From Druceiella hillmani (taxonomy: Eukaryota > Arthropoda > Insecta > Lepidoptera > Hepialidae): a stretch of DNA of 64,000 nt. The DNA lies in assembly GCA_039881145.1 (NCBI GenBank), contig JAYKKI010000013.1:40939501-41003500 (forward strand), written 5' to 3'. Positions within the stretch are counted from its first letter, which is position 1. Every line of letters starts with the position of its first letter. The notes under the pieces are model-generated. The model did not search any database, was not told the DNA's origin, and was given only the letters and a program-made list of their open reading frames with translations. Below are positions 11,773 to 22,892 of the stretch, piece by piece. Position numbers and translations under genes: made by a program.

Positions 11773-13924
11773 TACAGGATCGTTTTATGTTCATTAAATA
11801 AAAAAAAAACAAAGCCTATTTTATCAAGAATCCTAAAAGTAGAATTAAATATAACAAACGAGGTGTCTAGTATTCATAAAGATCTCTGACATGTCCTTTG
11901 TTGTAATCTGTGCTTTAAACTGAAAATATAATTTTTTTCGTTTGTATCGCAATTTTTACGCTGTTTTTTTTATCAGAAACGATCAAAAATGTTTGGATAA
12001 TTTCTTAACATTTTCCACTCAGTTTTTGCAAAGAATCGCCTCTATGAATAATAGACTAGTTGTTTGTTGCACTCAGTATACATCTATTTAGTTTAAATAT
12101 TGTAAGTACTTTTTCTCAGTATATTACTACCATAGCATTTGTACGTATACTAATGAATGCAAACCCTGTGAATATGTTTAAAATATTGTTTAAATACAGC
12201 TCTATCAGAATATAGCAAATAATACATTTATTTAAAGCTGAATTATTAGTTTGATATTAATATACAAATATTAAATTTATTACAACGGAAGCATTTTCTT
12301 CCCATTAATGACAAGGGTTTAGGGGGGGGTCTACATGTTATGTAATAGGCTATAAAATATCTGTTACGCAGTAGTGACCAATTCAAAAGTAATAAATAAA
12401 ATCTAAACGAATACATTAAAATATAAGGGACAACACTTCACATTTTATATAAAATAAAGAAAACGAATAAAATGAAAAGTTGACCTGAACAAGAATTAGT
12501 AAAAATAGTTACAAGGGGAAAGAAATCCTGCATATTTTGTGAGATTGAGCCTTTCTTTTAACGACTTTTGAAAACAATTCATTCGCTTTTAATGTTTTGC
12601 AATATGAATTCTATATTATTGTAATTTATGGAAAGCTGATGTGTGCGGGTTTAAATAGATTGAGAAACCTATTCGATCTTTAGAACCTAACCAAAGGCCA
12701 CGGCAGTAGGTATGCCTCTCAACATGCTCATAAGGTAATTTTGCTTTTGTATAATATTTAAAATTGTGAAAAAAAAAGTCCTAATACTAAGAAAGTACTA
12801 ATCATAAATCTTCAAATAATTTGAACAGATTTTTTTAAAATTATAGATGTCACATTTGGTGGACGTAAATTTTCCGAGTGAATACTTTTGAGCCAATCGA
12901 AATAAACAAATTGTGCGTTATTCGTCTTCATTTTTTTTAAATATATAAATAGAAAATTACTAAAAATGTTAGCCATTGGTATCTAGCACTTGGACGAAAA
13001 TTTCCAATTTCAATATTCTAGACGTTGCGATTGACGTTTTGTTTCCAATGGTACATATATTCCTTAAATAACGACACCGCTTAGTAAATTATTTAAAATT
13101 AATAATTTTGTAAATAAAAAGAATATAAGTTTTAAAATTCTATTGCATACTAATTTCGTATATATTTCTGAAATAGATTTTGACATAATAAATAAATTAT
13201 AAATTATGTAATTACAATTAATATCAAAACATAAACTTAAAAACCCTCAAGAAGAGACACACTTAGTGGAAATGTTACAAATAAGGAGGATACATTTATA
13301 AAAAAAAGCATTGTAAATTAAAAAGGATTTATTGACAAAAGAAAATTGGACGAAGCAACGAATGGTCTTTATTATTCTTGACAATGTAATTAAATCACTC
13401 TATTATGTATTAAACATTATCAAAACAAACTGATCACTTTCGTTTATGTTTTAAAATGTTACGTTTACAATTTAGATAAAACGCTTAATTGCAAACAATA
13501 TTTTTTGTTAGTCTCTTGACTTGAGAATAACAGGAATGAGTTAATCATAATTTAGACAAGAAATAATTTACATTACCGTATCTTATTACACGCCGCAACT
13601 ATAAAATTTAATAACACATATTTTTCTTAGTAAATTAGGTAATAATGAGAAGAAACTAATATGTTAAACGCTTGAAAAGTTAAAAAAGAATATTTTTAAA
13701 TCTGAATTTCGTTCAGAATCACCTTGAAAAGCATCGGTTCGTTCCATATTTTTATCAAATTTTTTTCGAGATAGCTTTAATTGTATTTTATCTTAGCGAA
13801 TAGAATTACCAAACCGTCATTGTCCATTTTCACCAAATATGGCTATTTACCGTCGAACTGGTACTTTGAAATAATTTAGTCAGGCTGACGATTGACCTAG
13901 ACAAGAGATAACATTATTGAGTAG
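11773..13924. other. AT-rich gene-free stretch
   Basis: Nothing resembling a gene is seen. A G-run (ttaggggggggtctacatg) at 12319-12338, followed by ctgttacgcagtagtgacc, looks like a fragment of a dispersed arthropod repeat. The evidence for that is weak. Confidence 0.6.
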
Positions 13925-14117
13925 TGAATATATTTGGCGTTAATTTTGTAGAAATTCATTATTCACAATTATATGAAACTACGTGATGTAGTATTATTTC
14001 TACTATCTTTAATTTCTTTACCACGACCTAGGTCTCGTTGCATTACAACATCTTCAGGTGGGCTATTAGCAAAGATATCTTTGAATAATACTACATCACG
14101 TAGTTTCATTTAATTGT
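13925..14117. mobile_element. foldback element copy B, right arm truncated
   Basis: It starts tgaatatatttggcgttaat, continues through acaatta(t)atgaaactacgtgatgtag, and holds the ccacgacctagg block in the left arm. The right arm resumes only at gaataatactacatcacgtagtttc and ends taattgt at 14117, so the right-hand ribozyme-like block is deleted. The left motif on the minus strand (14031-14071) has GAGA in place of GAAA, a damaged core. The stem II pairing is kept with one wobble. Confidence 0.85.
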
Positions 14118-14917
14118 GGATTATTGAGTAGTTTAATCTCCCGGTTGGACTCCAATTGCTTCATAAAACTAATACTGTAATACAGTAACAAGTAACCGAC
14201 ACAAAGTACAATTATTTCAAAACTTCTGTGACCCTCATTAGACATAAATCACTAAACAGAGTAGGTACTATTACTTACCTACAACGCGTGACCCACTCCT
14301 TATGACAAGCTGTCAAGACTGCCAGTCCGCTGTTCTAAAAGATATGAGGGAATTGACATACGATGAAATAAAACTTACGCTGAATTATCCGACTGCCAGC
14401 GGACAAGCAGTACATTACTTTCGGATACTTTGATGTATATTATAATGTAATAATTTGTATATTATACACAATCCTTTTACCAAGTTCCCACCATCTTAGT
14501 CATTTTAATTTTAGGTAATGTATTTTTCAAGTTGTTTGTCATATTTATTAGTAGCAAAAGACTTACATAATAGAGTTAACTTTTTATATACCTTATTTTA
14601 AATACAACAAATATTATATGCACTATAATATAAGTATCTATCTGAAGTATCCAAAGCACTTTACAGCCAATTAGGTACGTCCATTCTAAGAGTTATAGAA
14701 ATTCTCGTTTTTGTATCTGGGTAAAGTCAATTTATAAACATTTCCAAGTTTCATGGTAATTATTATTTAGTAGTTTCTAAAGGTTTTTGTTTAAAAATAT
14801 TTAACTTCGTAGCTGACTTGAAATACTGGTATTGCTGCAACAATTAGACGTATCCAATTTAAAAATAATTTTAAATTCTAATCATAAAATCAATAAATTC
14901 TAATGATAAAATTTACA
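14118..14917. other. AT-rich gene-free stretch
   Basis: I see no gene. The patch at 14280-14400 is less AT-rich and holds gacaagctgtcaagactgcc and, further on, ccgactgccagcgg. It has no coding signature I recognise. Confidence 0.55.
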
Positions 14918-15016
14918 TTTTGTTTATTATAACAAATTTAAATGTGCAAAATTTATTTGAAGAGCAGGTACTGTGGATTTAATATTCTTTCCCCTTTGCT
15001 TAATTTTGTTTATTAT

Positions 15017-15167
15017 TGAATATATTTGGCGTTAATTTTGTAGAAATTCATTATTCGCAATTAAATGAAACTACGTGATGTAGTATTATTTCTACTATCT
15101 TTAATTTCTTTACCACGACCTAGGTTTCGTTGTATTACAACATCTTCAGGTGGGATATTAGCAAAGA
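15017..15167. mobile_element. foldback element copy C, left arm only
   Basis: It shares the start tgaatatatttggcgttaat and the arm tagtattatttctactatcttt with copies A, B, D and E. It stops shortly after the ribozyme-like block at attagcaaaga. The right arm is missing. It is bounded on both sides by the ~100-bp direct repeats. Confidence 0.85.
15113..15153 (-). ncRNA. hammerhead-ribozyme-like motif, best-preserved copy
   Basis: On the minus strand the order is CCAC (stem I), CTGAAGA, T, GTTGT-AAT-ACAAC (stem II, five Watson-Crick pairs), GAAA, CC-TA-GG (stem III), T, C (position of the usual cleavage residue), GTGG (stem I). Both core boxes match the hammerhead consensus CUGANGA and GAAA, and stem I closes with four Watson-Crick pairs. 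Departures from the consensus are an extra U before stem II and a stem III of only three pairs counting A-U. Minimal short-stem-III hammerheads are known from Penelope-like elements, and some act as dimers. ACCTAGGT is self-complementary, which would suit that. Confidence 0.45.
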
Positions 15168-15568
15168 TTTGTTTATTATAGCAAATTCAAATGTGTAAAT
15201 TTATGTCAAAGGTAGTTTGTATGGATTTAATATTCTTTCCCCTTTGCTTAATTTTGTTCACTATTTTTAAAGCAAAGGGCGATAATTTTACGTTCCTATT
15301 TGATAAGAGTATACATTTCCATGTTTTATTTCGACGAATCTTGCTTTCATTCAAATGAAATCAGCGATTGCAAGAGTATTTCCAATAATTTTTCAATTAA
15401 AGAAATATTCATCTGAGAAAATATATATATTTGGACTAGGAATTTTTTTCTTATTTTCTAACTTATTTGAGCATAGCGCGTATTTTATATTTTGTTAGTT
15501 CCCGGTGCGATAAAACTCCTGTAGAACCGGTACGTGACTCTCTGTCATCTAACGACATTAGTTACCAA

Positions 15569-15569
15569 A

Positions 15570-15638
<69 letters not shown>

Positions 15639-15681
15639 GTGAGTGTGTGCGTGTGTGTGTGCGTGTGTGTGTGTGTGTGTA
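15569..15681. repeat. compound (TA)n-(TG)n microsatellite
   Basis: A TA tract runs to about 15638, followed by gtgagtgtgtgcgtgtgtg repeats to 15680. The two long open frames through it are repeat artefacts (Ile-Tyr, then Cys-Val). Confidence 0.97.
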
Positions 15682-17789
15682 ATAAGAAAAATATTACATA
15701 TAATGTTTGGTTAAAATTTCTGGGTAACGTAAACTTCCCTCCTTGAAAAGGAAAATGTCTTAAATTTGATTACATTGATATTATAAGTTATAAAATGTAT
15801 ATTTATGTGAGAATATTGAAAGGCATTTTTTGCGATTAATACATTAACAATTTTCAATATTTTTACTTTAAACAATAAAGCTTCGTATCTTCAAAGTAAA
15901 TTTTATTTATGCAATGCATTTATACAAGTATTAAAAGCACGTTATACTACATACCCTGACAAAAAGTATTCGAGTTCGAGTCTTACTCAAGACGAAAAAT
16001 ACTCGACAAAATGTTCTCGAGAAAATATTAACAAGAAAAGACATTTAAATTAAACTGGTGACTTAAATCAGTAGGCATCTTTCACTATTCATAATTGACG
16101 TGATGTGTGTGTATTTGGAATTTCTCAGGTAGTTTTAATTAACGAAAACATTCAAAGCAAAAATTCAATCTCCTTCCGGCACGCTCCTCTTCACTTCCTA
16201 TTGGTAATATGTCAGTAAATACTACGTACTTCCTATTGGTAATATGTCAGTAAATACTACGTACTTCCTATTGGTAATATGTCAGTAAATACTAGTATAT
16301 CTACACTTGCGGAATCAACAAACTTTCTAAACATTTCAATATTTAACTGCATGTGCAACTACTGTAGATTGTTATGTTGTGAAAGGAAATATACTTTCAT
16401 AAGATGTGAATGGCTGTAATTAATATTTTAATTTCGAAGCAGATTTAATAAGTACATTAGAATTTTTTGTCTATTTTGTGACAGTTTAATTACGATGATT
16501 AATTGTCAACCGTGAGGTAACCCCCTATTAATAAAATATAGCTTAATTGTTTCATTAATTGTTTAATTCATTGTTTTAAAGCGCCATAAAATAGAATACA
16601 ATTAGCAATTCTGTCCTCTTACGCAGTAAATAATTAATTTTGGTGAATATAAAAATTTACATCCTAACTAAAATTTAAACCTATGATATATTTACAAATA
16701 TATTAGGTTTATTTTCCTCGTTCTGCTTAATTTTTTTAATCTGCTATGCAAATTATAATTTAAATATTTTTCTGATAAATTTCATGGTTTGAGTTACTTT
16801 TTTTGAATTAAATAAATTATATAGCTTTATTAAAGCAATCTTTCTCTTCTATTTATTTTCTATCTTAAAATACTTCTATTCATAATTTTATTAACTATGG
16901 ATTAGTTATAAAATCTAAATATCGCATTTTTCATTCAGAAGAGGTGTCCTATTACAAATACTTACATAATAATATTATAAATGCTTACATAAATAAGAAA
17001 AATATACTTAGATCATACAGCAAAGATGCCCAAACACGGGCCAGTCATCAGTCAGCTTCCAAGCGATTAGTCGAATTCAAAACGAAGTTTGGAAGAGTAT
17101 TACCGCCTCCGCCGTCCCGCGCATCGTACCGTTTTGAACACTTAGTTCATTCGTTTTATCATTGTGTGTGTGTTCGTATTAAAATTGAACTGCTTTGTAG
17201 TTTCTCTGAATTGTGATTTGAATTGTTACGTAAAAACCAGAAAATAGATAAGTACCTATCGAGGACGTAAACGACTAATGTCGATTATTTCCATATCAAG
17301 TAGGTTGTTTAGCCTAGTTAATCGTGAATCAGTGCTGATATGTTTTATTAAGACGGTTTTGAAGCTATTTTCGAATTTCCTAACATTGTTTGTTAATTGC
17401 TGCTCTAGAACACTTTATGCACTCACGAAAACGCGTTTCGAGGTAATAATGACATCATATTCATATATTTTAAAAGAAAATATTTCATATGAAAGTAAGG
17501 TTATGTATATTATTAGAATGTAATCGTTTTTTCATAAATAATACTTCGATAGACATACCATACTGTACAGACGTATAATTAGCGAAAATTAAAACTTGGC
17601 GGGTTAGAGCTACGAACCCCCTTAACTTCTTTAGATAGATAGTACCAACTTTTATTTATTTTTAGGTACCGTGATACAGAAGGAACAGCACACAATTTAT
17701 TTTATTTTATTTTTTCTACAAAGGCGCTCAGCAAACCGAGTATATCCAAGCTACAGGCATCTCGTGCATTTCACGAAGAACGGAAATGA
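15682..17789. other. AT-rich gene-free stretch with one more balanced patch
   Basis: No gene is established. At 17010-17220 composition is more even, with accgcctccgccgtcccgcg and a CT/GT-rich segment, and a 90-codon frame crosses it. At 17440 the sequence gaggtaata could be a splice donor. This could be a non-coding exon or a regulatory segment, but nothing confirms it. Confidence 0.5.
16194..16293. repeat. 35-bp tandem repeat, ~2.9 copies
   Basis: Units start cttcctattggtaatatgtc at 16194, 16229 and 16264, an exact 35-bp spacing. The first two units are identical. The third diverges after actac/actag. Such identity points to recent duplication. Confidence 0.97.
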
Positions 17790-19340
17790 AACATTTTTTT
17801 ACAGGGAGCAATAAATGTACTGAAGTTGCATTATTTTATTTGCTCCATTAAAGGAGCCGTCGCCAAAAATATAGTGTAGAACGACATTTTAAACAGAATT
17901 ATTTAAATTTCATCAAGATTACTCCGAGGAAAATGCTCTAAAAACTGAGTTTATAAAAAAAGAAATAATAATAATTTGCCACCAGCATCTATTTGAAAAA
18001 GAAAACGATGAATTTAAATCCGAATCCATTGTGAAAACCTCATTGCAGATATTTTTACCTTAGCAAGTAACAAGAAGCCTTTTTTGGTTGAGGAAATTGC
18101 GAAAGAGGTTTTATCGATTTTCGCACAGACATGTGAAAGCTAATTTAATCTGTATTTCACTTTCAAAAAACCCTCTCACAAGGTGAGTGGAAGATACGTC
18201 AAAATGATATTAGCAGCTAAATAAAGGACAGTTCAGACAGACGAAAAGTGTTTGCAACACTTTTCGTTAGCCTAAGATGAAACTTGTGATTTGACGAGTA
18301 TATCACAGCTATCTTTGTGAGGTGTGTTGATGACAATTTCAACATATTTCAACATTTATTGGAACTCTGCCATATTCAAACTAGAAGTACCGTGAAGGAT
18401 ATATTAATGAAAATCAAGGAACGTACTGAGAGAAAAGGGAAAATTTAATTCTGTTTGTGGTGATGAAGCGCCTTCAATGGCGGGTGAAACTGCCTTGCTG
18501 GAAAATTTTTTAGGACGGTGATTGTCTTCATACTATTATATCATCTATCAGGAAGCTTAACATACAAGGATATGAAGATTTATTAAGTTATTTACCCTAT
18601 AGTAAGCTGCATTAGCATTCATTATTTTCGGGCCAGAGCATTTAATCGAAAACAGTTCAGGGTTTTATTTCAATACGAAATAAATAAATACGGAGAATTG
18701 CATATACATTATATTCTTTACTGATCGTTTAAAGTTGAAACATTTTCTTCTTTTAAGGGAACAGGTCATGTATTTTTAGAAGAAAAACAGATAATACCTG
18801 CTGAGATAAATTTACATAAAAATAAAAGGTGGTTATTTGATCTTGCATTTTTGGTCGATATCGCAGAATACCTTGAACCTTGCAGGGAGAAGACTTCTCA
18901 TTGCCTATGATGTTAAATTTGGTTCAAGGATTCACAAACAACTTCTTTCAAACTAAACCTTTTTTGGCAAATTTAAATAGAAATAATATCGAACATTTTG
19001 CCACGCTCGTGGATAGGAATTAAATTAGAAAACATTTCACCTGATTTTTCAAAATACCAATGACAAATATTATCGCTGCGCAGTCTTTTGAGAACAAATT
19101 CCTGGATTTCGTATCAGATCAAAAAAATATTTTGCTTTTTATGAAGCCATTGTCAATTACCTTTGATGAAGTAATGAAATATCCTTCAAATATCCAGCTA
19201 GAAATCTAATTTGTTTTAAAATCAGCCAAGTCCCCGTGGTGAGAAGATTCTGAGACACATAAAATTACTAAGTGCGGAAAATTATATTCTTGCGAGATGA
19301 ATTTTCCCCGTGATTGTTAGTATCCATAATGCAATGAATA
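17790..19340 (+). pseudogene. degenerate hAT-superfamily transposase (GTF2IRD2/ZBED-like)
   Basis: This relic of a transposase resembles the hAT-derived 'GTF2IRD2-like/ZBED' proteins. Translating the plus strand and switching frame where needed gives family blocks in order. An N-terminal zinc-finger-like part (SNKCTEV, then KYSVERHFK near 17868) comes first. It is followed by LASNKKPFLVEEIAKE (18060), DETCDLTSISQLSL (18276, start of the RNase-H-like domain), GDEAPSMAG (18459, the DGAPSM block) and FRARAFNRKQF with KYGELHIHY (18626-18715). NKRWLFDLAFLVDIAEYL (18821) and NNIEHFATL (18986) come next, and a C-terminal CEMNF (19285) corresponds to the hAT dimerisation end. There are many stops and frameshifts, plus a 12-bp-arm hairpin at 18241-18267. 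Length, about 1.55 kb, fits a nearly full-length gene. No terminal inverted repeats were found. Confidence 0.85.
18241..18267. repeat. small perfect hairpin inside the transposase relic
   Basis: ACGAAAAGTGTT, tgc, AACACTTTTCGT: 12-bp perfect arms with a 3-nt loop, just before the DETCDL block. It interrupts the coding frame and probably arose after inactivation. Confidence 0.85.
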
Positions 19341-20319
19341 AAGGAAAGCAACATTTTATTTTACCCAAAATAATATACGATTTTGAATAATATTGGCGTC
19401 ATCCAATATTATCATGCTCTATTTTTCTCTTCAAGTAATTCTTTTATTCCTATTTTTTTTATGGAGAAAACTAGGTATAAGGTTAACCTAGATCTTTCCA
19501 ATCACCTCTAAATTATTGAGATTTGTTTTCTCATGTTTTCTCTTCTAAATTCAAATACTTGTGAACAAGTAAAATTTAGGAAGGCATTTAGTATTGTGTA
19601 TGATTTTCTCTAAAGTTACCAGGTGAAGGCATATTAATTTTAAAGCAAACACCTCTATTGAAATTATTGTTATCGTAATTTACTTCTTTTTGATTTTAAG
19701 GTCGAGAATCTTCCGCAATCCGCCACCTGGTAAATTAGCTGTTATAAGAACATGGATTCAAAATTGTGGATAAACTATTTTTTAAGCAAATTGTAATACG
19801 TACATAATTTAAATGTTCAAAAATAAACACAGCCTGTATTTTTTTTAAGTCCATGTTTGTACTGTTCCATCACAAATATCAATGAGAAAGGCAGAACACA
19901 AATCTACACACAATCATCAAACACATGTTTTGAGATCCTTCGCATTAAACGCAAATATTTGAAATAGAAATTTTCTACAAAAAAAATCAAAATATATTAG
20001 TAAGAAGTGCTATCTGAAATTAACAATATTTTCTTTTTTTATTAAATGCAAACAAAAGAATTTATGCTAATTAATTTCTTGATAAAAATCGACTTTAATT
20101 CGAGAGTATTTTCTATCTAATTACCCGCACCAACCTAAACAATAACGCCTTATGAGAAAACTTTCTTCAGATTAGGAAAATATTTTTATCAATATTTACT
20201 GCTTTATAAAGTTATTTTGAAATTTTTTCATTAATTTTTGAACAGCTTTAACAAAAGGAGTCATGATCGAAAAGAAGTACATTATAGCAAAGGTAATTAA
20301 TAAAACCTCCAAGGTTCAC

Positions 20320-20322
<3 letters not shown>

Positions 20323-20366
<44 letters not shown>
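20323..20366. repeat. (AT)n microsatellite
   Basis: About 21 AT units, uninterrupted. Confidence 0.97.
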
Positions 20367-20368
<2 letters not shown>

Positions 20369-20746
20369 CGGAAATTTACAAACACACTCATCTATAAAAG
20401 ACTAACTCTTTACAATATACATTTCATGATTTAGCATTTCAAAGAATTGTGATTTAAAAGTAAAATAAAATTAATTTTTCATGTAATATGACAAAACGAA
20501 TAATTTTCTCCCATAATACGTGTTAAATAACTCCAACAAAAATGTTTTGACAAAGAAAACAAGAATATTTAAATATATAATATATGACTTAGCAGTAGAA
20601 ACTACCCAAACAGTAAATTATGAATTATAAATGAACGAAATAACTAAAATTATATTATCGTTTACAACAAATATATAAATTTTACCTAAAAACGGTAAAC
20701 AAAAACTTAAACTTGTAAATTTAAATTATAATTTGGTACGTCTTTC

Positions 20747-20951
20747 ACTTGTAAACTTAAATTATAAAACTTTGTATAGACATTTGACACCTATTTGAGA
20801 TTTAAGGCTGAGTAGCGATAAAAGAGGTTATACTTATCATCACTTTAGATACTTGTAAACTTAAATTATAAAACTTTGTATAGAAATTTGACACCTATTT
20901 GAGACTTAAGGCTGAGTAGTAAAAGAGGTTATACTTATCATCACTTTAGAT
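20747..20951. repeat. two tandem copies of a ~104-bp unit
   Basis: The unit starting acttgtaaacttaaattata recurs at 20851 after 104 bp. Both carry ttgacacctatttgag, aaggctgagtag and ttatacttatcatcacttta. The second copy is a few bases shorter, since cgat is missing after gagtag. A partial third match (acttgtaaatttaaattata) lies just upstream at 20711. Confidence 0.95.
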
Positions 20952-21783
20952 TCTGGGCTATTAACATTTTAAATCTTCGAGCCCTGCTACATCGAGATCC
21001 GCCTCACTAGGGCTTGTATCTTGTTGCAATATTAGTGGTGTTTCGGTCTTATTACACATAATTGTGAATTTAATATATTCGGAGATTTTCTTATTGAATA
21101 TAGTGATGTTTACAGGAACAGTATCTCATACTTACCTCGTTGGTTTTATACAAAAATTCATAAAAACAGCTTACTGTGAACAAACTAAACTGAATAATTT
21201 TGAGCTTGTAATAGTGCAACAGGAATTTGTTGTATCCTCTATTTAGTCTAACAACGAGTTAAATAAACTTAACTCAAAATTTTAACTTTTGAATTAATTC
21301 AGGTGTATTATCATCGTCGACTGTACTTGTAATGTGTGAGCACTAAATTAAGGATGTAAATGATTTGCAGCACAGAGCATCCTTCGTATGACCGGAGTTC
21401 ATTTTACATCAACGCTAGACCGCACGGACATCAGAAACGCACGTTTAGTAACCTCAAACAGCCGCATAAAAGGATTTTTGGTATGTCTTTTACCCGAGGG
21501 TTCACTATGAATATTCACGTTCATTTTCAAGGAAACTGTTTTGCTTACAAATCTCTTGAATTGCCAGATTTATTTCGTTTAAACATAAATCTTTTAAGTA
21601 ATTTCTTTATGTCCAGGACGTATTTTAGGGTTGATTGAGGTTATTTTATATTTCTGTTACATGTACATATTTTTATCCACCTCCTCGACTTAATAGGTAT
21701 TGACGGCGAGTTTAGCTTCTCATATATTTTCCAACAAACTTTTTTATTACAGCTTTTCCAACCGATATATACTTTTCAACTTT

Positions 21784-22133
21784 TGGAACGAAGTTCCTTA
21801 TCGCGCGTAGCGAAAGGAGGCTAGACGGAAAAAATTAAGACCAAAAGTTGTAACGACACTTTTTGCTATAGTTGCTAGCGGGCGCGCTGCAAGCCGTGCG
21901 GCGTGCGCGTGTTTCTCTGTCAGTCTCTCTCTCTCATAGAAAGCGAGCCAGTTATTTTCGTTTCGTCTTTCTATTTCGCATTGAACAGTGTGGTATCGCG
22001 ACGATTATTTTTGTTGAGTGTATACAGGTTTTTTGTACATAATAAATAATAACAATAATTATTATTATAACTTAAAAGAAATAAAATTTTATTACAATTC
22101 CTTCACTAATTAATCGAAAGGAACTTCGTTCCA
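21784..22133. mobile_element. CpG-rich element bounded by inverted TGGAACGAAGTTCCTT
   Basis: The left end TGGAACGAAGTTCCTT (21784-21799) is mirrored by AAGGAACTTCGTTCCA (22118-22133). The end sequence is itself nearly palindromic. The interior stands out from its AT-rich surroundings with gcgggcgcgctgcaagccg, gcggcgtgcgcgtg and a CT-rich tctctctctc segment. It then turns into an AT-rich right half (ataataacaataattattat). There is no reading frame of note. I read it as a non-autonomous DNA transposon or a related repeat. I see no clear target duplication, so the exact edges and the superfamily are open. Confidence 0.6.
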
Positions 22134-22382
22134 TCCGGGTATCCCTTGACACCTCTCAAGTTTTTTTTAAATATTTCAATTTATTAAAAATCGTTTATTT
22201 TAGATTAGACTAGTAAAGTCCTGTAATAATTTAATTCTTTAACATTATTTTATGCACAATACTACAAAATAAGCGTCTTAAATATAGGCTTAACTCGCAC
22301 GACGCGGGTTCTGCGCATACTGGCAATTGTCAACATTTGAAGATATATGGTATTAATATTAAACTGTTTACAAATATCAATA

Positions 22383-22612
22383 TTGAATACATTTGGCGTT
22401 AATTTTGCGGAAATTCACTATTGACAATTAAATGAAACTACGTGATGTAGTATTATTTCTACTTTCTTCAAGTTCTTTACCACGACCTAGGTATTATTGA
22501 ATCTTTGCTAATAGCCCACCTGAAGATGTTGTAATACAACGAAACATAGGTCGTGGTAAAGAACTTAAAGAAAGTAAAAATGATATTACATCACCTCGTT
22601 TCATTTAATTTT
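22383..22612. mobile_element. foldback element copy D, left motif truncated
   Basis: It starts tgaatacatttggcgttaat, then acaattaaatgaaactacgtg and tagtattatttctactttctt. The left ccacgacctagg block is cut short at gtattattg. The right arm is complete: atagcccacctgaagatg, the ribozyme-like core, gaacttaaagaaagtaaaaat, and the end ttcatttaatt. The mirror of copy C, it keeps the plus-strand motif. Confidence 0.87.
22516..22556 (+). ncRNA. hammerhead-ribozyme-like motif (copy D, right arm)
   Basis: CCAC, CTGAAGA, T, GTTGT-AAT-ACAAC, GAAA, C-ATA-GG, TC, GTGG. Stem I (CCAC/GTGG), stem II and both core boxes are intact. Stem III has lost one pair, because C became A within the CCTAGG block. The extra U before stem II is present here too, so it belongs to the family and is not a one-off change. 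Confidence 0.45.
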
Positions 22613-22892
22613 CAATATCAATATTATTTTTTACTATGTGAATATATTGCCTAGTGTGTACCTTTGACAGTCATGCCGGTATGCTAACTTATATAAAATA
22701 AACCATGTGTTTCTCAATAATGGTAAAATTTAGTTAAGTTTAGTTAAATTTTTGTAAACTTAATGTAAAATTCTAGTAACGCTGTGTTGTGATAATTTCG
22801 ACTTTAACTATTCCGGAAAGATAATAGAGCAAAATAGATCAGAGGTAGAGGAGATAAATCGGAGATAGAGGGAAGGAAATTTTTTTTGTGGA

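Larger units (their letters stand above)
14918..15263. repeat. ~100-bp direct repeats flanking foldback copy C
   Basis: The block starting tttgtttattata(a/g)caaatt(t/c)aaatgtg at 14918 recurs at 15168. Both blocks contain the identical run ggatttaatattctttcc followed by cctttgcttaattttgtt. The foldback copy lies exactly between them. The repeats are diverged (indels around cagtact versus tagtttg), so the duplication is not recent. Confidence 0.85.
19341..21783. other. AT-rich gene-free stretch
   Basis: No gene is recognised beyond the transposase relic. It holds the (TA)n at 20.3 kb and a ~104-bp duplication. At 21360-21480 a more balanced patch (catccttcgtatgaccggag, gcacggacatcagaaacg) lies inside a 92-codon plus-strand frame with no recognisable domain. 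Confidence 0.55.
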
